DNA of 52,570 nucleotides from HGM11416 sp964532155 (GTDB taxonomy: Bacteria; Bacillota; Clostridia; Christensenellales; Borkfalkiaceae), in the NCBI GenBank assembly GCA_964532155.1, contig CAZHGN010000005.1:1-52570 (forward strand), written 5' to 3'. Under the pieces are notes generated by a model. It was given only the letters and a program-made list of their open reading frames with translations, did no database searches and was not told the DNA's origin. The position numbers and the translations under genes were made by a program. Positions 16,102 through 25,417 of this stretch are shown here, piece by piece (the stretch's first letter is position 1; each line of letters begins with the position of its first letter).

Positions 16102-18165
16102 ATGAGTGGGATTAAGGTTAGGCGGCTTTCAAGTCTATACGCGAGATTTTGCGGTTGCCCGGACAAGTCGATTACCGTGCGCGCCGTATTGCTTGGCGCG
16201 ATTGCCGACGGCGAAACGGTTATATTAAACGCGCTCGACTGCGAGGACGTTTCCGCCGCGATTGACTGCGCGCGAACTCTCGGCGCTACCGTCGAGGTTG
16301 GCAGAGATAAAATTTCTGTTATCGGAGCAAAACGCGTTTTAGATAATAAAGTTTTTAACTGCAAGCGTAGCGGTACGGTACTTAGGCTGCTTTGCGGAAT
16401 TCTGTCGGGGCTTGGCGTTACGGCGGTGCTCGATGGGGATGAACAGCTTAAAAAACGACCTATAGACCGAGTTATTCAGCCGCTTGTCGAGCGAGGTGCC
16501 TTTATAAAAACGACGGACGGCGGCTTGCCTATAACTATTTATCCGTCGAAATTACGTGAAATAAGTTACGAAATGACGGTTGACAGCGCACAGGTAAAAA
16601 GCGCGTTGCTTTTATCGGGTGTTGCGGCGGGTGTAAAAACTACCGTAACCGAACGTAACCGTACACGCGCGCATACCGAAAAAATGTTGCCGTCTTTCGG
16701 CGTTTCGGTCGATATAAGCGGTAAAACGATTACCGCGGGGTGCGGTAAATTAAAGGGAAATACCGTTTGCGTGCCCAACGATCCTTCCGCCGTCGCGTAT
16801 TATATCGCTCTCGGGCTGTTTCTCGGCGGAGTCGCCGTCTACGGTGTTAACGTTTCATCCGAGCGAGCGGGATATTTATATAAACTTAAAGAGTGCGGCG
16901 CAGATATTAGATTTGTTAACCAAAGGACGGTTTGCGGCGAGCCTTGCGCCGACGTTTTCGTCGGAAAAAGCGAGGTGAAATATATTACAATCGAGCCGAG
17001 CGAAATACCGTCTATGATAGATGAACTGCCCGTTATCGGGCTTATAGGCTCACTTTCTTGCGGCGCGCTGATTAAAAACGCGGGCGAACTTAGGAAAAAA
17101 GAAAGCGACCGTTTTTCGGGTATGATAGATATTATCAACCGTTGCGGTAAAAAAGCTTACGCGCGCGGCGACGACATAATAATAGAAAACGTCGGGCAAA
17201 ATCGCGAGCCTTTCGATTATGCAAGCGACGATCACAGGCTCGTTATGACCGCTTTTACGGCTATGTCGTTAAACGGCGGCGGCGTGATTACCACGCCCGA
17301 AAGCGTGAATAAATCCTTTCCCGATTTTTTCAATAATTTTTATTCGTTTAACGCCTGCCTTATCGGTTCTAACGTCGGCAAATCGTTATCGGGCAACACT
17401 CATAATTATCTGCTCGGGCGGCTCGGAGTCGTTAATAATTACACTTACGAGCATATCTCGGCGAATAGCGATCTTGCCGAAAAGATTCTTTCGGGTAACG
17501 ATTTTAAAAGTGTAAACGTTACCGTGCCTTATAAAGAGCTTGCCTTCGGGCTTGTAAAAGAGAGTAGCGCGGACGCTCGACTTGCGCGGTCGGTGAATTT
17601 TATCTTCGATGGCAAGGGGTACACTTTCGACGGCGACGGCTTGGTTTATTCGCTAAAGCTGCACGGAATAGATTTAAAAGGCAAAAAAGTTCTCGTTTGC
17701 GGCGCGGGCGGTGCCGGAAGAAGTATTGTTTCGGCGTTTTGTAAAAAGGGCGCAACGGTGTTTTTGCACAACCGAACGAAGAGTAAAGCCGAACGGTTTA
17801 TAAGCGAAGTTTGCTTAGCGCTTAAAAGCAATTCAAAGCGCGGCGAATGCGTTTTGCCGTCGGTTTATAACGGCGAGCGGTTTGACGTCGTCGTTAACGC
17901 AACCTCTTGCAAGGCGGCGTTAGGGGAACTGCCGATAGATAAAAACGCGCTCGAAGGGTGCGCGGTTGCCGTCGATATAAATTACGGTGCGGAAACCGCA
18001 TTCGGCATGCTTGCTAAGGGCTGCGGCGTGCCTTGCATTTACGGCGGCGAAATGCTTTTTGCGCAAAGTTATTTTGCCGACGCGCTCGTCAGCGGAAAAA
18101 ATCCGTCGTTCGACGAGTTTGCCGCCCTTTACGACGATTGGATTAAAACGGACTTATTTATTTGA
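16102..18165 (+). CDS. aroA-aroE: Fused EPSP synthase - shikimate dehydrogenase (AroA-AroE)
   Basis: One 687-residue reading frame joins two shikimate enzymes. Residues 1-~412 are EPSP synthase: DKSITVRA (21-28), SGTVLRLL (90-97), GDEQLKKRP (112-120), DSAQVKSALL (161-170), catalytic IDEL (306-309), KESDR (333-337), DDHR (376-379) and NKSFPDFF (403-410). Residues ~416-687 are shikimate dehydrogenase: KSLSGNTHN (427-435), VNVTVPYK with the catalytic Lys478 (471-478), DGDG (510-513) in the NTDGxG position, the NADP loop GAGGAGRS (534-541), NRT (557-559) and NAT (599-601). The join has almost no linker and no internal ATG or SD, so a single chain is expected. In fungi and related eukaryotes both activities occur in the much larger AROM protein; I know of no standard bacterial AroA-AroE. 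The Asn and Thr of NTDGxG are replaced (TFDGDG). Confidence 0.9.
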   Translation: MSGIKVRRLSSLYARFCGCPDKSITVRAVLLGAIADGETVILNALDCEDVSAAIDCARTLGATVEVGRDKISVIGAKRVLDNKVFNCKRSGTVLRLLCGILSGLGVTAVLDGDEQLKKRPIDRVIQPLVERGAFIKTTDGGLPITIYPSKLREISYEMTVDSAQVKSALLLSGVAAGVKTTVTERNRTRAHTEKMLPSFGVSVDISGKTITAGCGKLKGNTVCVPNDPSAVAYYIALGLFLGGVAVYGVNVSSERAGYLYKLKECGADIRFVNQRTVCGEPCADVFVGKSEVKYITIEPSEIPSMIDELPVIGLIGSLSCGALIKNAGELRKKESDRFSGMIDIINRCGKKAYARGDDIIIENVGQNREPFDYASDDHRLVMTAFTAMSLNGGGVITTPESVNKSFPDFFNNFYSFNACLIGSNVGKSLSGNTHNYLLGRLGVVNNYTYEHISANSDLAEKILSGNDFKSVNVTVPYKELAFGLVKESSADARLARSVNFIFDGKGYTFDGDGLVYSLKLHGIDLKGKKVLVCGAGGAGRSIVSAFCKKGATVFLHNRTKSKAERFISEVCLALKSNSKRGECVLPSVYNGERFDVVVNATSCKAALGELPIDKNALEGCAVAVDINYGAETAFGMLAKGCGVPCIYGGEMLFAQSYFADALVSGKNPSFDEFAALYDDWIKTDLFI

Positions 18166-18211
18166 GTTAACCGATTTTTAGGTTTAACTTATAAAGAGGC
18201 AAGGAGTGAAT

Positions 18212-18628
18212 ATGAAAATTACCGTAATAAACGGGGTTAATCTCAATATGCTCGGCACGCGTGAGCCTGCCGTTTACGGAAGTCTTACGCTCGACCAAAT
18301 CAACGAGAAAATTGTCGGTTTTTGTGCGAAAAACGGCGTTGAAGTCGAGTTTTTTCAGAGCAATATAGAGGGCGAACTTTGCGAAGCCGTTCAGCGTTGC
18401 GATGGGGACGGAATAGTAATCAACGCCGGCGCTTATACGCATTACAGCATTGCTCTGCGCGATGCGATAAAGGGCAGAGGGCTTAAAACGGTAGAGGTTC
18501 ATTTAAGCAATATTTTCGCGCGCGAGGATTTTAGGCGGCAAAGCGTTATCGCCGACGTTTGCGACGGAACGATTACCGGGTTTGGCTTAAACGGATATTT
18601 GCTTGCCGTGCAAAGTTTTTTAATCTGA
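18212..18628 (+). CDS. aroQ: Type II 3-dehydroquinate dehydratase
   Basis: Dehydrates 3-dehydroquinate to 3-dehydroshikimate. 138 residues, typical for the dodecameric type II enzyme. Conserved blocks are NGVNLNMLGTREPAVYG with the catalytic Tyr, NAGAYTHYSIALRDA with the catalytic His, and VEVHLSNI. A GTG two codons earlier is in frame, but the ATG at 18212 has ideal spacing from AAGGAG. It follows the aroA-aroE fusion by 46 nt and feeds the AroE half. Confidence 0.95.
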   Translation: MKITVINGVNLNMLGTREPAVYGSLTLDQINEKIVGFCAKNGVEVEFFQSNIEGELCEAVQRCDGDGIVINAGAYTHYSIALRDAIKGRGLKTVEVHLSNIFAREDFRRQSVIADVCDGTITGFGLNGYLLAVQSFLI

Positions 18629-18659
18629 CGGCGCATTTATTTATTGACGGAGACAGCCC

Positions 18660-19229
18660 ATGAATATCGTTTTTATAGGAATGAGCGGAAGCGGAAAAAG
18701 CACCTTTGCAAGGTACTGCGCAAACCTGTTGAATATGCCGATAATCGACCTCGACGACGAGATTTGCAAAAAATACGGCGGCAGCGTTCCGATGATTTTT
18801 GCCGCCGGAGGAGAGGCTCTTTTTAGAGAACTCGAAAAAAAAGAGGCGACCGACGCCGCCGAGTTAAAAGACGTTATTATAGCGACCGGCGGCGGTATAG
18901 TGCTTAGCGCCGAGGGGATGTCCGCACTTAAAAAAAGCGGGCTCGTCGTTTATTTAAATTGTTCGACGGACGTTTTGGCAGAGCGGCTAAACGGCGAAAC
19001 GGACGAGCGGCCTCTGCTTTCGGGCGAGCTTTCGCTTAAGGATAAAATTGAAAAGACGTTTGCCGAGCGCGAGCAACTTTACCTCGATTATGCGGACGTC
19101 GTTATTAACGAGAGCGAGGTTTTAAAAAGCCGCAATCTTCTCGATTCGCCGCTTAACGATCAGCTCGGCGCGGTTTACCTCGAGCTTGTGCTAAAGCTTG
19201 AAAAAAAGGTACACGCAAAGTTTAAATAA
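18660..19229 (+). CDS. aroK: Shikimate kinase
   Basis: Phosphorylates shikimate at the 3-hydroxyl using ATP, supplying the AroA half of the upstream fusion. 189 residues, slightly longer than usual because of a C-terminal extension. Walker A is GMSGSGKST (6-14), the shikimate-binding Asp lies in IIDLDDEI, the GGG loop lies in IIATGGGIV, and the lid Arg is in ERPLL-like DERPLLSG. With aroC, aroA-aroE and aroQ it covers every step from dehydroquinate to chorismate; DAHP synthase and aroB are not in the window. Confidence 0.93.
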   Translation: MNIVFIGMSGSGKSTFARYCANLLNMPIIDLDDEICKKYGGSVPMIFAAGGEALFRELEKKEATDAAELKDVIIATGGGIVLSAEGMSALKKSGLVVYLNCSTDVLAERLNGETDERPLLSGELSLKDKIEKTFAEREQLYLDYADVVINESEVLKSRNLLDSPLNDQLGAVYLELVLKLEKKVHAKFK

Positions 19230-19335
19230 AATCACAAACGAGGGGCTATAGCACCGAAAACGGGCATTTACAAAAGATAATAAATCGATTATTTACCCAA
19301 GCGGTTGCAACGTAAACCGCGTTGGCGGAGTTAAA

Positions 19336-21981
19336 ATGATACAGTTAAAAAACATTACAAAAGTTTACCAAACGAAAGAGTCCGTTAGCGTAACCGCGCT
19401 CGACGGCGTTTCTATCTCTTTCAGACCGAGCGAGTTCGTAAGCGTACTCGGTCCGTCCGGGTGCGGAAAGACCACGATGCTAAACCTCATCGGGGGGCTC
19501 GATTCTTACACCGACGGCGATCTTGTCGTTGCCGGGAAAAGCACGGCGGAATTTACCGACGGCGAGTGGGATTCTTATCGAAACGACATGATAGGTTTCG
19601 TTTTTCAAAGCTACAACCTTATCATGCACTTGTCCGTTCTTCAAAACGTCGAGCTTGCGTTGACTCTTTCGGGCGTGGATGCCGCCACGCGGAAGTACAA
19701 GGCGATGGATGCGCTCGAACGCGTCGGGCTTGCCAACCACTTAAGAAAAAAGCCGAGCGAACTTTCGGGCGGCGAAATGCAGAGGGTTGCCATAGCCAGA
19801 GCGATAGTCAACGATCCCGCAGTCATTCTTGCCGACGAGCCGACCGGCGCGCTCGATAGCAAGAACAGCGTTCAGATAATGGAACTTTTAAAGGATATTT
19901 CGCGCGATAGGCTCGTTATTATGGTAACGCATAACGATGCGCTTGCGGCGACCTATTCCACTCGTATAGTCAAGCTTTCGGACGGAAAAATCACCTCGGA
20001 CAGCGCTCCGTATAATCCCGAAAAAGAGCAAGAGAAAGCCGAGCAAGATAGAAAAAAGAATAAAAAGACGGGCGGTAAAAAGGCTGCTAAAAATAACGAA
20101 AACGCATCTTTTGGCGATAAAAAAACGCATACGTCTATGAGTTTTGGCGTCGCTTTGTCGCTTAGTTTTCGCAATCTTATGACTAAAAAGGCACGCACGG
20201 CGCTCACGTCGCTCGCCGCCTCGATAGGCATTATCGGTCTTGCGCTCGTTCTTGCGCTCTTCAACGGCTTAAACATTTTTTTGGATAAGGTGCAATACGA
20301 TACGTTGTCGTCCTATCCGATGACGGTTGCGACGAGCACTACGACCGACTACACCGAATACATCGCGGTAATAACCGACAGCGCGAACTATAAATCCGAT
20401 CCAAATATGAAGGATAAGATTTTCGTCAGCCACTTAATGACCAAACTTCGCGAAGCGACTGTAAGCAATAAAATCACCAAAGAGTACCTTAATTACGTAA
20501 AAGCGGCGCCGAGCGAATACTTGCGCGACGTCGGGTATTATTACGGTACGGGCATGAACGTATTTAAAAGTAAGGTGGAAGTAACCAGCGATAAATTGGC
20601 CGGTTTGGGCTTGACGAATAACAGTATTTTGTTGGAAAACGTTTGGGTGAAAACCTCGTCTTATTTTAAACAGCTCGTCAGCGATAAGGATTTTATTTTA
20701 AGCCAGTACGATCTCGTCGCGGGGAAATATCCCGAAAGCAAGGAAGATCTCGTACTCGTTCTCGATAAAAACAATCAGATAACCGACGCAATGCTCACGG
20801 CGTTTTTAATGGACGTCAACGCAACGCAAAAGGACGAAAACGGGAACTTTTTAGTCAATTCTTACGAATACGACGACTTTTTGGGCGCCCTAAACGAAGA
20901 CGGCAGCAGAAAAACGAGCAAATACGGAACTTTTACGCTTGCGTTAAACGAAGGTCTTTTCGGAAATGAAATTCTTACCGATTTTTCGACTCAATCGTAT
21001 TCCGCCAAATTGAAAACTTGCGAAGACGCCCTTAAAGAAAAATACGGCGGTTTTACTCAAAGCTATATCGACAGTGTAAAAGGCGCGCTCGGAGTATCTA
21101 ATCTTCCCGCATGTTACGCGGGCGAAACCGGTAACGGAAAAACGCTCGAACTTAAAATCGTCGGAATACTTCGCTTAAACGAGCAGACTACGGCGGGCGC
21201 TATGGGCGTTTATCCCATCGGCTACACGTCCGAGCTTACCGAATATATAAACGAACAAAACAAAAATTCGGCGGTGGTAAAGGCTCAGCTTAAAGAAATC
21301 GAAAAGCTTTTCGACGGCAACGACGGTACCGTGTGTTACAACGTTTTGAGTGAAAATAAACAAATCGAAACCGAGTCTGCCGCGCTCGATCAGCTCAAAG
21401 CGCTCGGGTATGCGGAACTGCCGCTTAAGATTGAGTTTTATGCAAAGGATTTTAATTCCAAGCTTAAATTAAAGGAATACCTTGCCGCTTATAACGATAA
21501 AGCCGGGGTAACCGAAAGCATTTACGTGACCGATTTGGCAAGCACCGTAATCGACGTATTAAAGACCTTTATCGATGCAATAACCGGTATACTGCTTGCC
21601 TTAACCGCCATATCGCTTTTGGTTGCGGCGATAATGATCGCTATCATCACTTACGTTTCCGTAATAGAGCGCACGCGAGAAATAGGCGTTCTGCGCGCTA
21701 TCGGCGCGAGGAAAATCGACGTAACGCTCGTATTCAATGCGGAAACGGTTATTATCGGCTTGGCTTCGGGCGTACTCGGCGTGCTGCTTGCGCTCTTATT
21801 GCAAATTCCGCTCAACGCGTTGCTTTTCGATTTTTCGGGTATTGCGTCGCTTGCCGTGTTATCGCCGGCTCATGCTTTAATACTCGTGGGGGTAAGTATT
21901 CTCGTTACTCTCGTTGCGGGAATGATACCTTCGGTAATGGCGGCTCAACGCGATCCGGTAAAGGCGTTAAGGTCCGAATAA
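19336..21981 (+). CDS. ABC exporter with fused ATPase and FtsX/MacB-type permease
   Basis: An 881-residue single-chain half-transporter. Residues 1-~225 are a LolD/MacB-type ATPase with Walker A GPSGCGKTT (39-47), signature LSGGEMQR (143-150) and Walker B VILADEPTGALD (163-174). A lysine-rich linker (about 230-262) leads to a first membrane helix (about 292-315). A large extracytoplasmic domain of about 425 residues follows, then three helices (about 740-870) with the FtsX signature VIERTREIGVLRAIGA. MacB-type mechanotransmission moves substrates without threading them through the membrane. Likely roles are export or defence against peptides, or lipoprotein handling; there is no adjacent sensor kinase or substrate gene to decide. 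Good SD (GGAG). Confidence 0.85.
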   Translation: MIQLKNITKVYQTKESVSVTALDGVSISFRPSEFVSVLGPSGCGKTTMLNLIGGLDSYTDGDLVVAGKSTAEFTDGEWDSYRNDMIGFVFQSYNLIMHLSVLQNVELALTLSGVDAATRKYKAMDALERVGLANHLRKKPSELSGGEMQRVAIARAIVNDPAVILADEPTGALDSKNSVQIMELLKDISRDRLVIMVTHNDALAATYSTRIVKLSDGKITSDSAPYNPEKEQEKAEQDRKKNKKTGGKKAAKNNENASFGDKKTHTSMSFGVALSLSFRNLMTKKARTALTSLAASIGIIGLALVLALFNGLNIFLDKVQYDTLSSYPMTVATSTTTDYTEYIAVITDSANYKSDPNMKDKIFVSHLMTKLREATVSNKITKEYLNYVKAAPSEYLRDVGYYYGTGMNVFKSKVEVTSDKLAGLGLTNNSILLENVWVKTSSYFKQLVSDKDFILSQYDLVAGKYPESKEDLVLVLDKNNQITDAMLTAFLMDVNATQKDENGNFLVNSYEYDDFLGALNEDGSRKTSKYGTFTLALNEGLFGNEILTDFSTQSYSAKLKTCEDALKEKYGGFTQSYIDSVKGALGVSNLPACYAGETGNGKTLELKIVGILRLNEQTTAGAMGVYPIGYTSELTEYINEQNKNSAVVKAQLKEIEKLFDGNDGTVCYNVLSENKQIETESAALDQLKALGYAELPLKIEFYAKDFNSKLKLKEYLAAYNDKAGVTESIYVTDLASTVIDVLKTFIDAITGILLALTAISLLVAAIMIAIITYVSVIERTREIGVLRAIGARKIDVTLVFNAETVIIGLASGVLGVLLALLLQIPLNALLFDFSGIASLAVLSPAHALILVGVSILVTLVAGMIPSVMAAQRDPVKALRSE

Positions 21982-22082
21982 TAAATCGAACTCGGGGGTG
22001 CGCTCGGCGGCGCGTATGGTTTTGGCAAATAACGCTTCGTTATAGCGTGACTTGACTTGATGGTTAAATAAGGAAACTGATT

Positions 22083-23042
22083 ATGGGTAGAAAAAATAAG
22101 AATAAATCGATTGAAAAAAACGAGACGAGAACGGTTACTTGCGAAGAGTTTGCCGAACAGCTCGGTTTGGATATACTTTATAACGGCAAGGGGACGGTGT
22201 GCGTTACGGATATAAGCGTGTCCCGCCCCGGACTTCAGCTTGCGGGGTACTTCGAGCATTTCGCCGGCGACAGAGTTCAGGTTATGGGCAACGCCGAGCA
22301 TGAGTTTTTAAAAATGCTCGCTTCCGAAGAGAAGAACGCCGTGCTCGATAAGCTTTTTGCGAGCAAAATCCCTTGCCTTATCATGGCGCGCGGACTCGAG
22401 ATAGATCCGTTATTGTATTTTTACGCCGAAAAATACGAATGCCCGCTCTTCGGCTCGACTTCGGTTACGACGGTGCTTATACATGACTTAATGATCTATA
22501 TGAACGAACTGTTGGCGCCCGAAACGCTTATTCACGGCGGACTTTTGGATATCTTCGGCGTGGGCGTTCTTATAACCGGTAAAGCGGGAGTCGGTAAGAG
22601 CGAAACGGCGCTCGAACTTATTTCGAGGGGGCACCGCTTGGTTGCGGACGACTCGGTCGTTATTAAAAACAAGGGCGAAATTCTCGTCGGAACTTGCCCC
22701 GGCAAAATTAAATATTTTATGGAAGTGCGCGGCATTGGCATTATAAACGTCAAAAACATGTTCGGACCGGGTGCTATTCGCCCCGAAAAGACGGTGGAAC
22801 TCGTGGCGCAACTCGTGCCGTGGAACGAGCTTGCCGATTACGACAGACTCGGCGACGTCAAGCAAACCGAGGAAATTCTCGGTATAAGCGTGCCGAAATT
22901 GGTTATTCCGGTAAGCCCCGGCCGCAACATCCCCATTATAATAGAAACGGCGGCGCGCAAGTTCAGGCTCGAGGAGTTCGGTTATTCCGCCGTCGACGAA
23001 CTTTTGAACGCCACTTTCAATAAGCCCAATACGAAGGGCTAA
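22083..23042 (+). CDS. hprK: HPr kinase/phosphorylase
   Basis: Bifunctional enzyme that phosphorylates and dephosphorylates Ser46 of HPr, the switch for carbon catabolite repression in Firmicutes. 319 residues. His151 in HGGLLDIFGVG, Walker A GKAGVGKS (166-173), ETALELISRGH, VADD and the signature EVRGIGIINVKNMFGPGAIR-type segment are all present. An AAGGAAA site precedes the ATG. In many Firmicutes hprK is next to lgt; here alr follows after 184 nt. Confidence 0.95.
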   Translation: MGRKNKNKSIEKNETRTVTCEEFAEQLGLDILYNGKGTVCVTDISVSRPGLQLAGYFEHFAGDRVQVMGNAEHEFLKMLASEEKNAVLDKLFASKIPCLIMARGLEIDPLLYFYAEKYECPLFGSTSVTTVLIHDLMIYMNELLAPETLIHGGLLDIFGVGVLITGKAGVGKSETALELISRGHRLVADDSVVIKNKGEILVGTCPGKIKYFMEVRGIGIINVKNMFGPGAIRPEKTVELVAQLVPWNELADYDRLGDVKQTEEILGISVPKLVIPVSPGRNIPIIIETAARKFRLEEFGYSAVDELLNATFNKPNTKG

Positions 23043-23226
23043 ACTCTTTTTTGGAACATTTAGAACGTGCGGTTTGCTCAAGCAGTTTGCAAGGTTGCTT
23101 TGCTTATTAAAATAAAAAGTGTTTTAAAGCGACCGACGCAGCGGTTGCGTTATTGCCGCATTGCATATCGGATTTTAACGGCGCGGCGCGTTTTTGCATA
23201 AAATAGTTACCGTCGGCGGTGACTGT

Positions 23227-24240
23227 ATGAATTTTTTAACCGAACTGTTTAAGGACGATTATTCGCCCAAGGCGGTTATAGACCTTGCTCAAATTTACAA
23301 AAACGCTTTGGCTGTTAGAAAAAGACTCGGCAAGTCGCAATTTTGTGCGGTCGTAAAATCGGACGCGTACGGACACGGCGCTTGCAAAGTTGCTTTAAAA
23401 ATTCAGCCGATAGTCGACGCTTTTGCCGTTGCAACGCTTTTCGAGGCTCGAAGCCTAAGGCTTTGCGGAATAGAAAAGCCGATAATTTGCCTTTTGCCGG
23501 TGGCGGACGTTCTTTCGGCTGTTTTTTACGGAATAGAGCTTACCGTTTGCACTCCGTCGGATTTTGAACGAATACTTTCGGTTGCTCAAAAAAACGGTGT
23601 TTCGCCAAAACTTCATTTCGCCGTGAATACGGGGATGAATAGGTTGGGTTACGATAGTATCGATCAATTTAAACGTGATATTATTAGGGCGCATAGGGGC
23701 GGTTTGTCGGTTGCGGGCGTTTCGTCGCATTTTTATAACGCGACCGATTACCGTTCGGATTGCGTTCAGTACGAAAAGTTTAAGCACTACTCTTTAGCGC
23801 TTAAAGAATATTATCCAACGGCTATAGCGCACGTTTGCTCGAGCGGCGGTTTGGAATTTGGCGAGTTTAACGCCGATATGGCAAGAATAGGATTGCTAAT
23901 ATACGGCTATAAGCCCGTTAACGGCACTTTGAGCGTGTTGCCCGCAATGCGCGTTTTTGCAAAAAGTATAGTAAAAAGAAACGTTTATCGCGGTGACTTC
24001 GTTTTATACGGAGACAAACCGAGCGGTTACGAGGGTAGGCTATCCGTGTTGCAATACGGTTACGCCGACGGATTTGCTAATATTACGGGCGGTGTAAAAA
24101 AGGCGTGCATGAATATATCCGCGGTAAGCGGAGAGAACGACGTTTTTGAAATCGTGCCCGATTTTAATTCTTGTAACGTCGGCGTGTACGAAGGGCTTAT
24201 AAGGCTGGGCTCGGTGCGAGATAAGATATATTTAGGATGA
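23227..24240 (+). CDS. alr: Alanine racemase (shorter than usual)
   Basis: PLP enzyme that makes D-alanine for peptidoglycan. A TTG 11 codons upstream is in frame; the ATG behind GGTGAC is chosen. The product is 337 residues, some 30-50 shorter than typical Alr. Lys44 in VVKSDAYGHG should hold PLP, and Tyr261 in VLYGDKPSG fits the second catalytic base. NTGMNRLG and MARIGLLIYG are conserved, as is YGYADGF. The C-terminal barrel is abbreviated: after YGYADGF only about 55 residues remain and the usual VCMDQ block reads ACMNI. Catalytic residues remain, so I expect activity, but the substrate could differ. Confidence 0.85.
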   Translation: MNFLTELFKDDYSPKAVIDLAQIYKNALAVRKRLGKSQFCAVVKSDAYGHGACKVALKIQPIVDAFAVATLFEARSLRLCGIEKPIICLLPVADVLSAVFYGIELTVCTPSDFERILSVAQKNGVSPKLHFAVNTGMNRLGYDSIDQFKRDIIRAHRGGLSVAGVSSHFYNATDYRSDCVQYEKFKHYSLALKEYYPTAIAHVCSSGGLEFGEFNADMARIGLLIYGYKPVNGTLSVLPAMRVFAKSIVKRNVYRGDFVLYGDKPSGYEGRLSVLQYGYADGFANITGGVKKACMNISAVSGENDVFEIVPDFNSCNVGVYEGLIRLGSVRDKIYLG

Positions 24241-24264
24241 AATCTTAAAGAAAAAGGTGAGTTT

Positions 24265-25278
24265 ATGCGTATAATTGCCGGAAAATATAAGGGAAGAAAG
24301 CTTTCGGAGTTCGACGGAAACGCCGTAAGACCGACGTCCGACAGGGCGCGCGAGGGAATTTTTTCGGCGTTGGCGTTTGAAATTCAGGGCAAAAAAATGC
24401 TCGACGGGTTCAGCGGCAGCGGCGCCGTCGGCATAGAAGCATTGTCACGCGGGGCGAGCGAAGTGATTTTTACCGATTCCGCCAAGGCTTCTTGCGAGCT
24501 TACCAAAAAGAATTTAGCGCTCGTCGGCGAGCATGCGCGCGTTATAAACTGCGATTGCGTTCGCTTTTTATCCCAAACGGACGAGACTTTCGATATAGTT
24601 TTTCTCGATCCCCCTTATAAGTCGGACGACGGAATAAAGGCGGTTAAAACAATTGCAAGCCGCAAGCTACTTAGCGACGGCGGACTTGTAATAATTGAAA
24701 GCGGACATGCCGTTAACGAACCTATAGACCGACTTTTTATCGAAAAACGCAAGAAATACGGCATTGCGGAATTTACCTTTTACCGCTCCGTAAAAGAGGA
24801 TACGTGTGTTTTTGCAGGCAGTTTCGATCCGGTAACTAAAGGGCATATAAGAACGGTTGAACGTGCAAGAGAAAAATATAAAAGAGTTATCGTCGCGCTC
24901 GGCATAAATGAAAATAAAAAGTACACCTTCGATAAATTTACTCGGCTGAAAATGCTCGAGGCGGCTTTTGGCGGCATGTGCGGCGTGACCGTTGCCGATT
25001 TCGACGGGCTTTTAGTCGATTTTTTAAAGCAAAACAGAGTAACCGCAAACGTGCGCGGAATACGTAACGAAGAAGATTTGCGATATGAAGAAGGGATGCT
25101 CGATTATAATCGCAAGCTTTTTCCCGAAATAAAAAACGTATATATAACCGCCGAGGAAAATTATAAGGACATAAGTTCTACCGCGGCGCGAGACGCCCTT
25201 CTTTCGGGCAAAGGCCTTTCGCAGTATTTAACCGAAGAAGTCGCTTCGATCGCTAAAGATTATCTTAAACGCGGATAA
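24265..25278 (+). CDS. rsmD-coaD: Fused 16S rRNA m2G966 methyltransferase - phosphopantetheine adenylyltransferase (RsmD-CoaD)
   Basis: A 337-residue fusion. Residues 1-~176 are RsmD: MRIIAGKYKGRKL, the SAM-binding DGFSGSGAVGIEALSRGA (47-64) and catalytic DPPY (115-118). Residues ~180-337 are CoaD, which makes dephospho-CoA from phosphopantetheine and ATP: GSFDPVTKGH (185-194, the T/HxGH motif), NVRGIRN (262-268) and ISSTAAR (303-309). The two genes are usual neighbours in Firmicutes (ylbH-coaD-ylbJ in Bacillus), and ylbJ is next here too, so the fusion probably arose by loss of the rsmD stop. There is no in-frame ATG, GTG or TTG at the joint, so a separate CoaD is unlikely, although an AAGAGG just before Thr180 may be a relic ribosome site. 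Confidence 0.9.
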   Translation: MRIIAGKYKGRKLSEFDGNAVRPTSDRAREGIFSALAFEIQGKKMLDGFSGSGAVGIEALSRGASEVIFTDSAKASCELTKKNLALVGEHARVINCDCVRFLSQTDETFDIVFLDPPYKSDDGIKAVKTIASRKLLSDGGLVIIESGHAVNEPIDRLFIEKRKKYGIAEFTFYRSVKEDTCVFAGSFDPVTKGHIRTVERAREKYKRVIVALGINENKKYTFDKFTRLKMLEAAFGGMCGVTVADFDGLLVDFLKQNRVTANVRGIRNEEDLRYEEGMLDYNRKLFPEIKNVYITAEENYKDISSTAARDALLSGKGLSQYLTEEVASIAKDYLKRG

Positions 25279-25417
25279 TTAATTGCTTGCTTATACCCGC
25301 GCGTTTTGTATTAAAAGCATTACGCGCCACAAAAATTGCAAGCGTCACGAAAAACGCCATACGTAGTGCAAAAATCGAGGACGTTTGCCGATTTATACGC
25401 CGTTTAGTATCAAAAAC

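Noticed and set aside
18739..18756. Match to the dispersed repeat in aroK (CGATAATCGACCTCGAC)
   Set aside because: It encodes the conserved IIDLD motif, so the resemblance is best explained by coding constraint.
23905..23920. 16-nt match in alr to the reverse complement of repeat copy E
   Set aside because: It codes for the conserved YGYKPV region; common origin cannot be separated from chance.
24802..24830. Separate CoaD start at the RsmD-CoaD joint
   Set aside because: No ATG, GTG or TTG is in frame there; only ACG, and the AAGAGG is too close to it.
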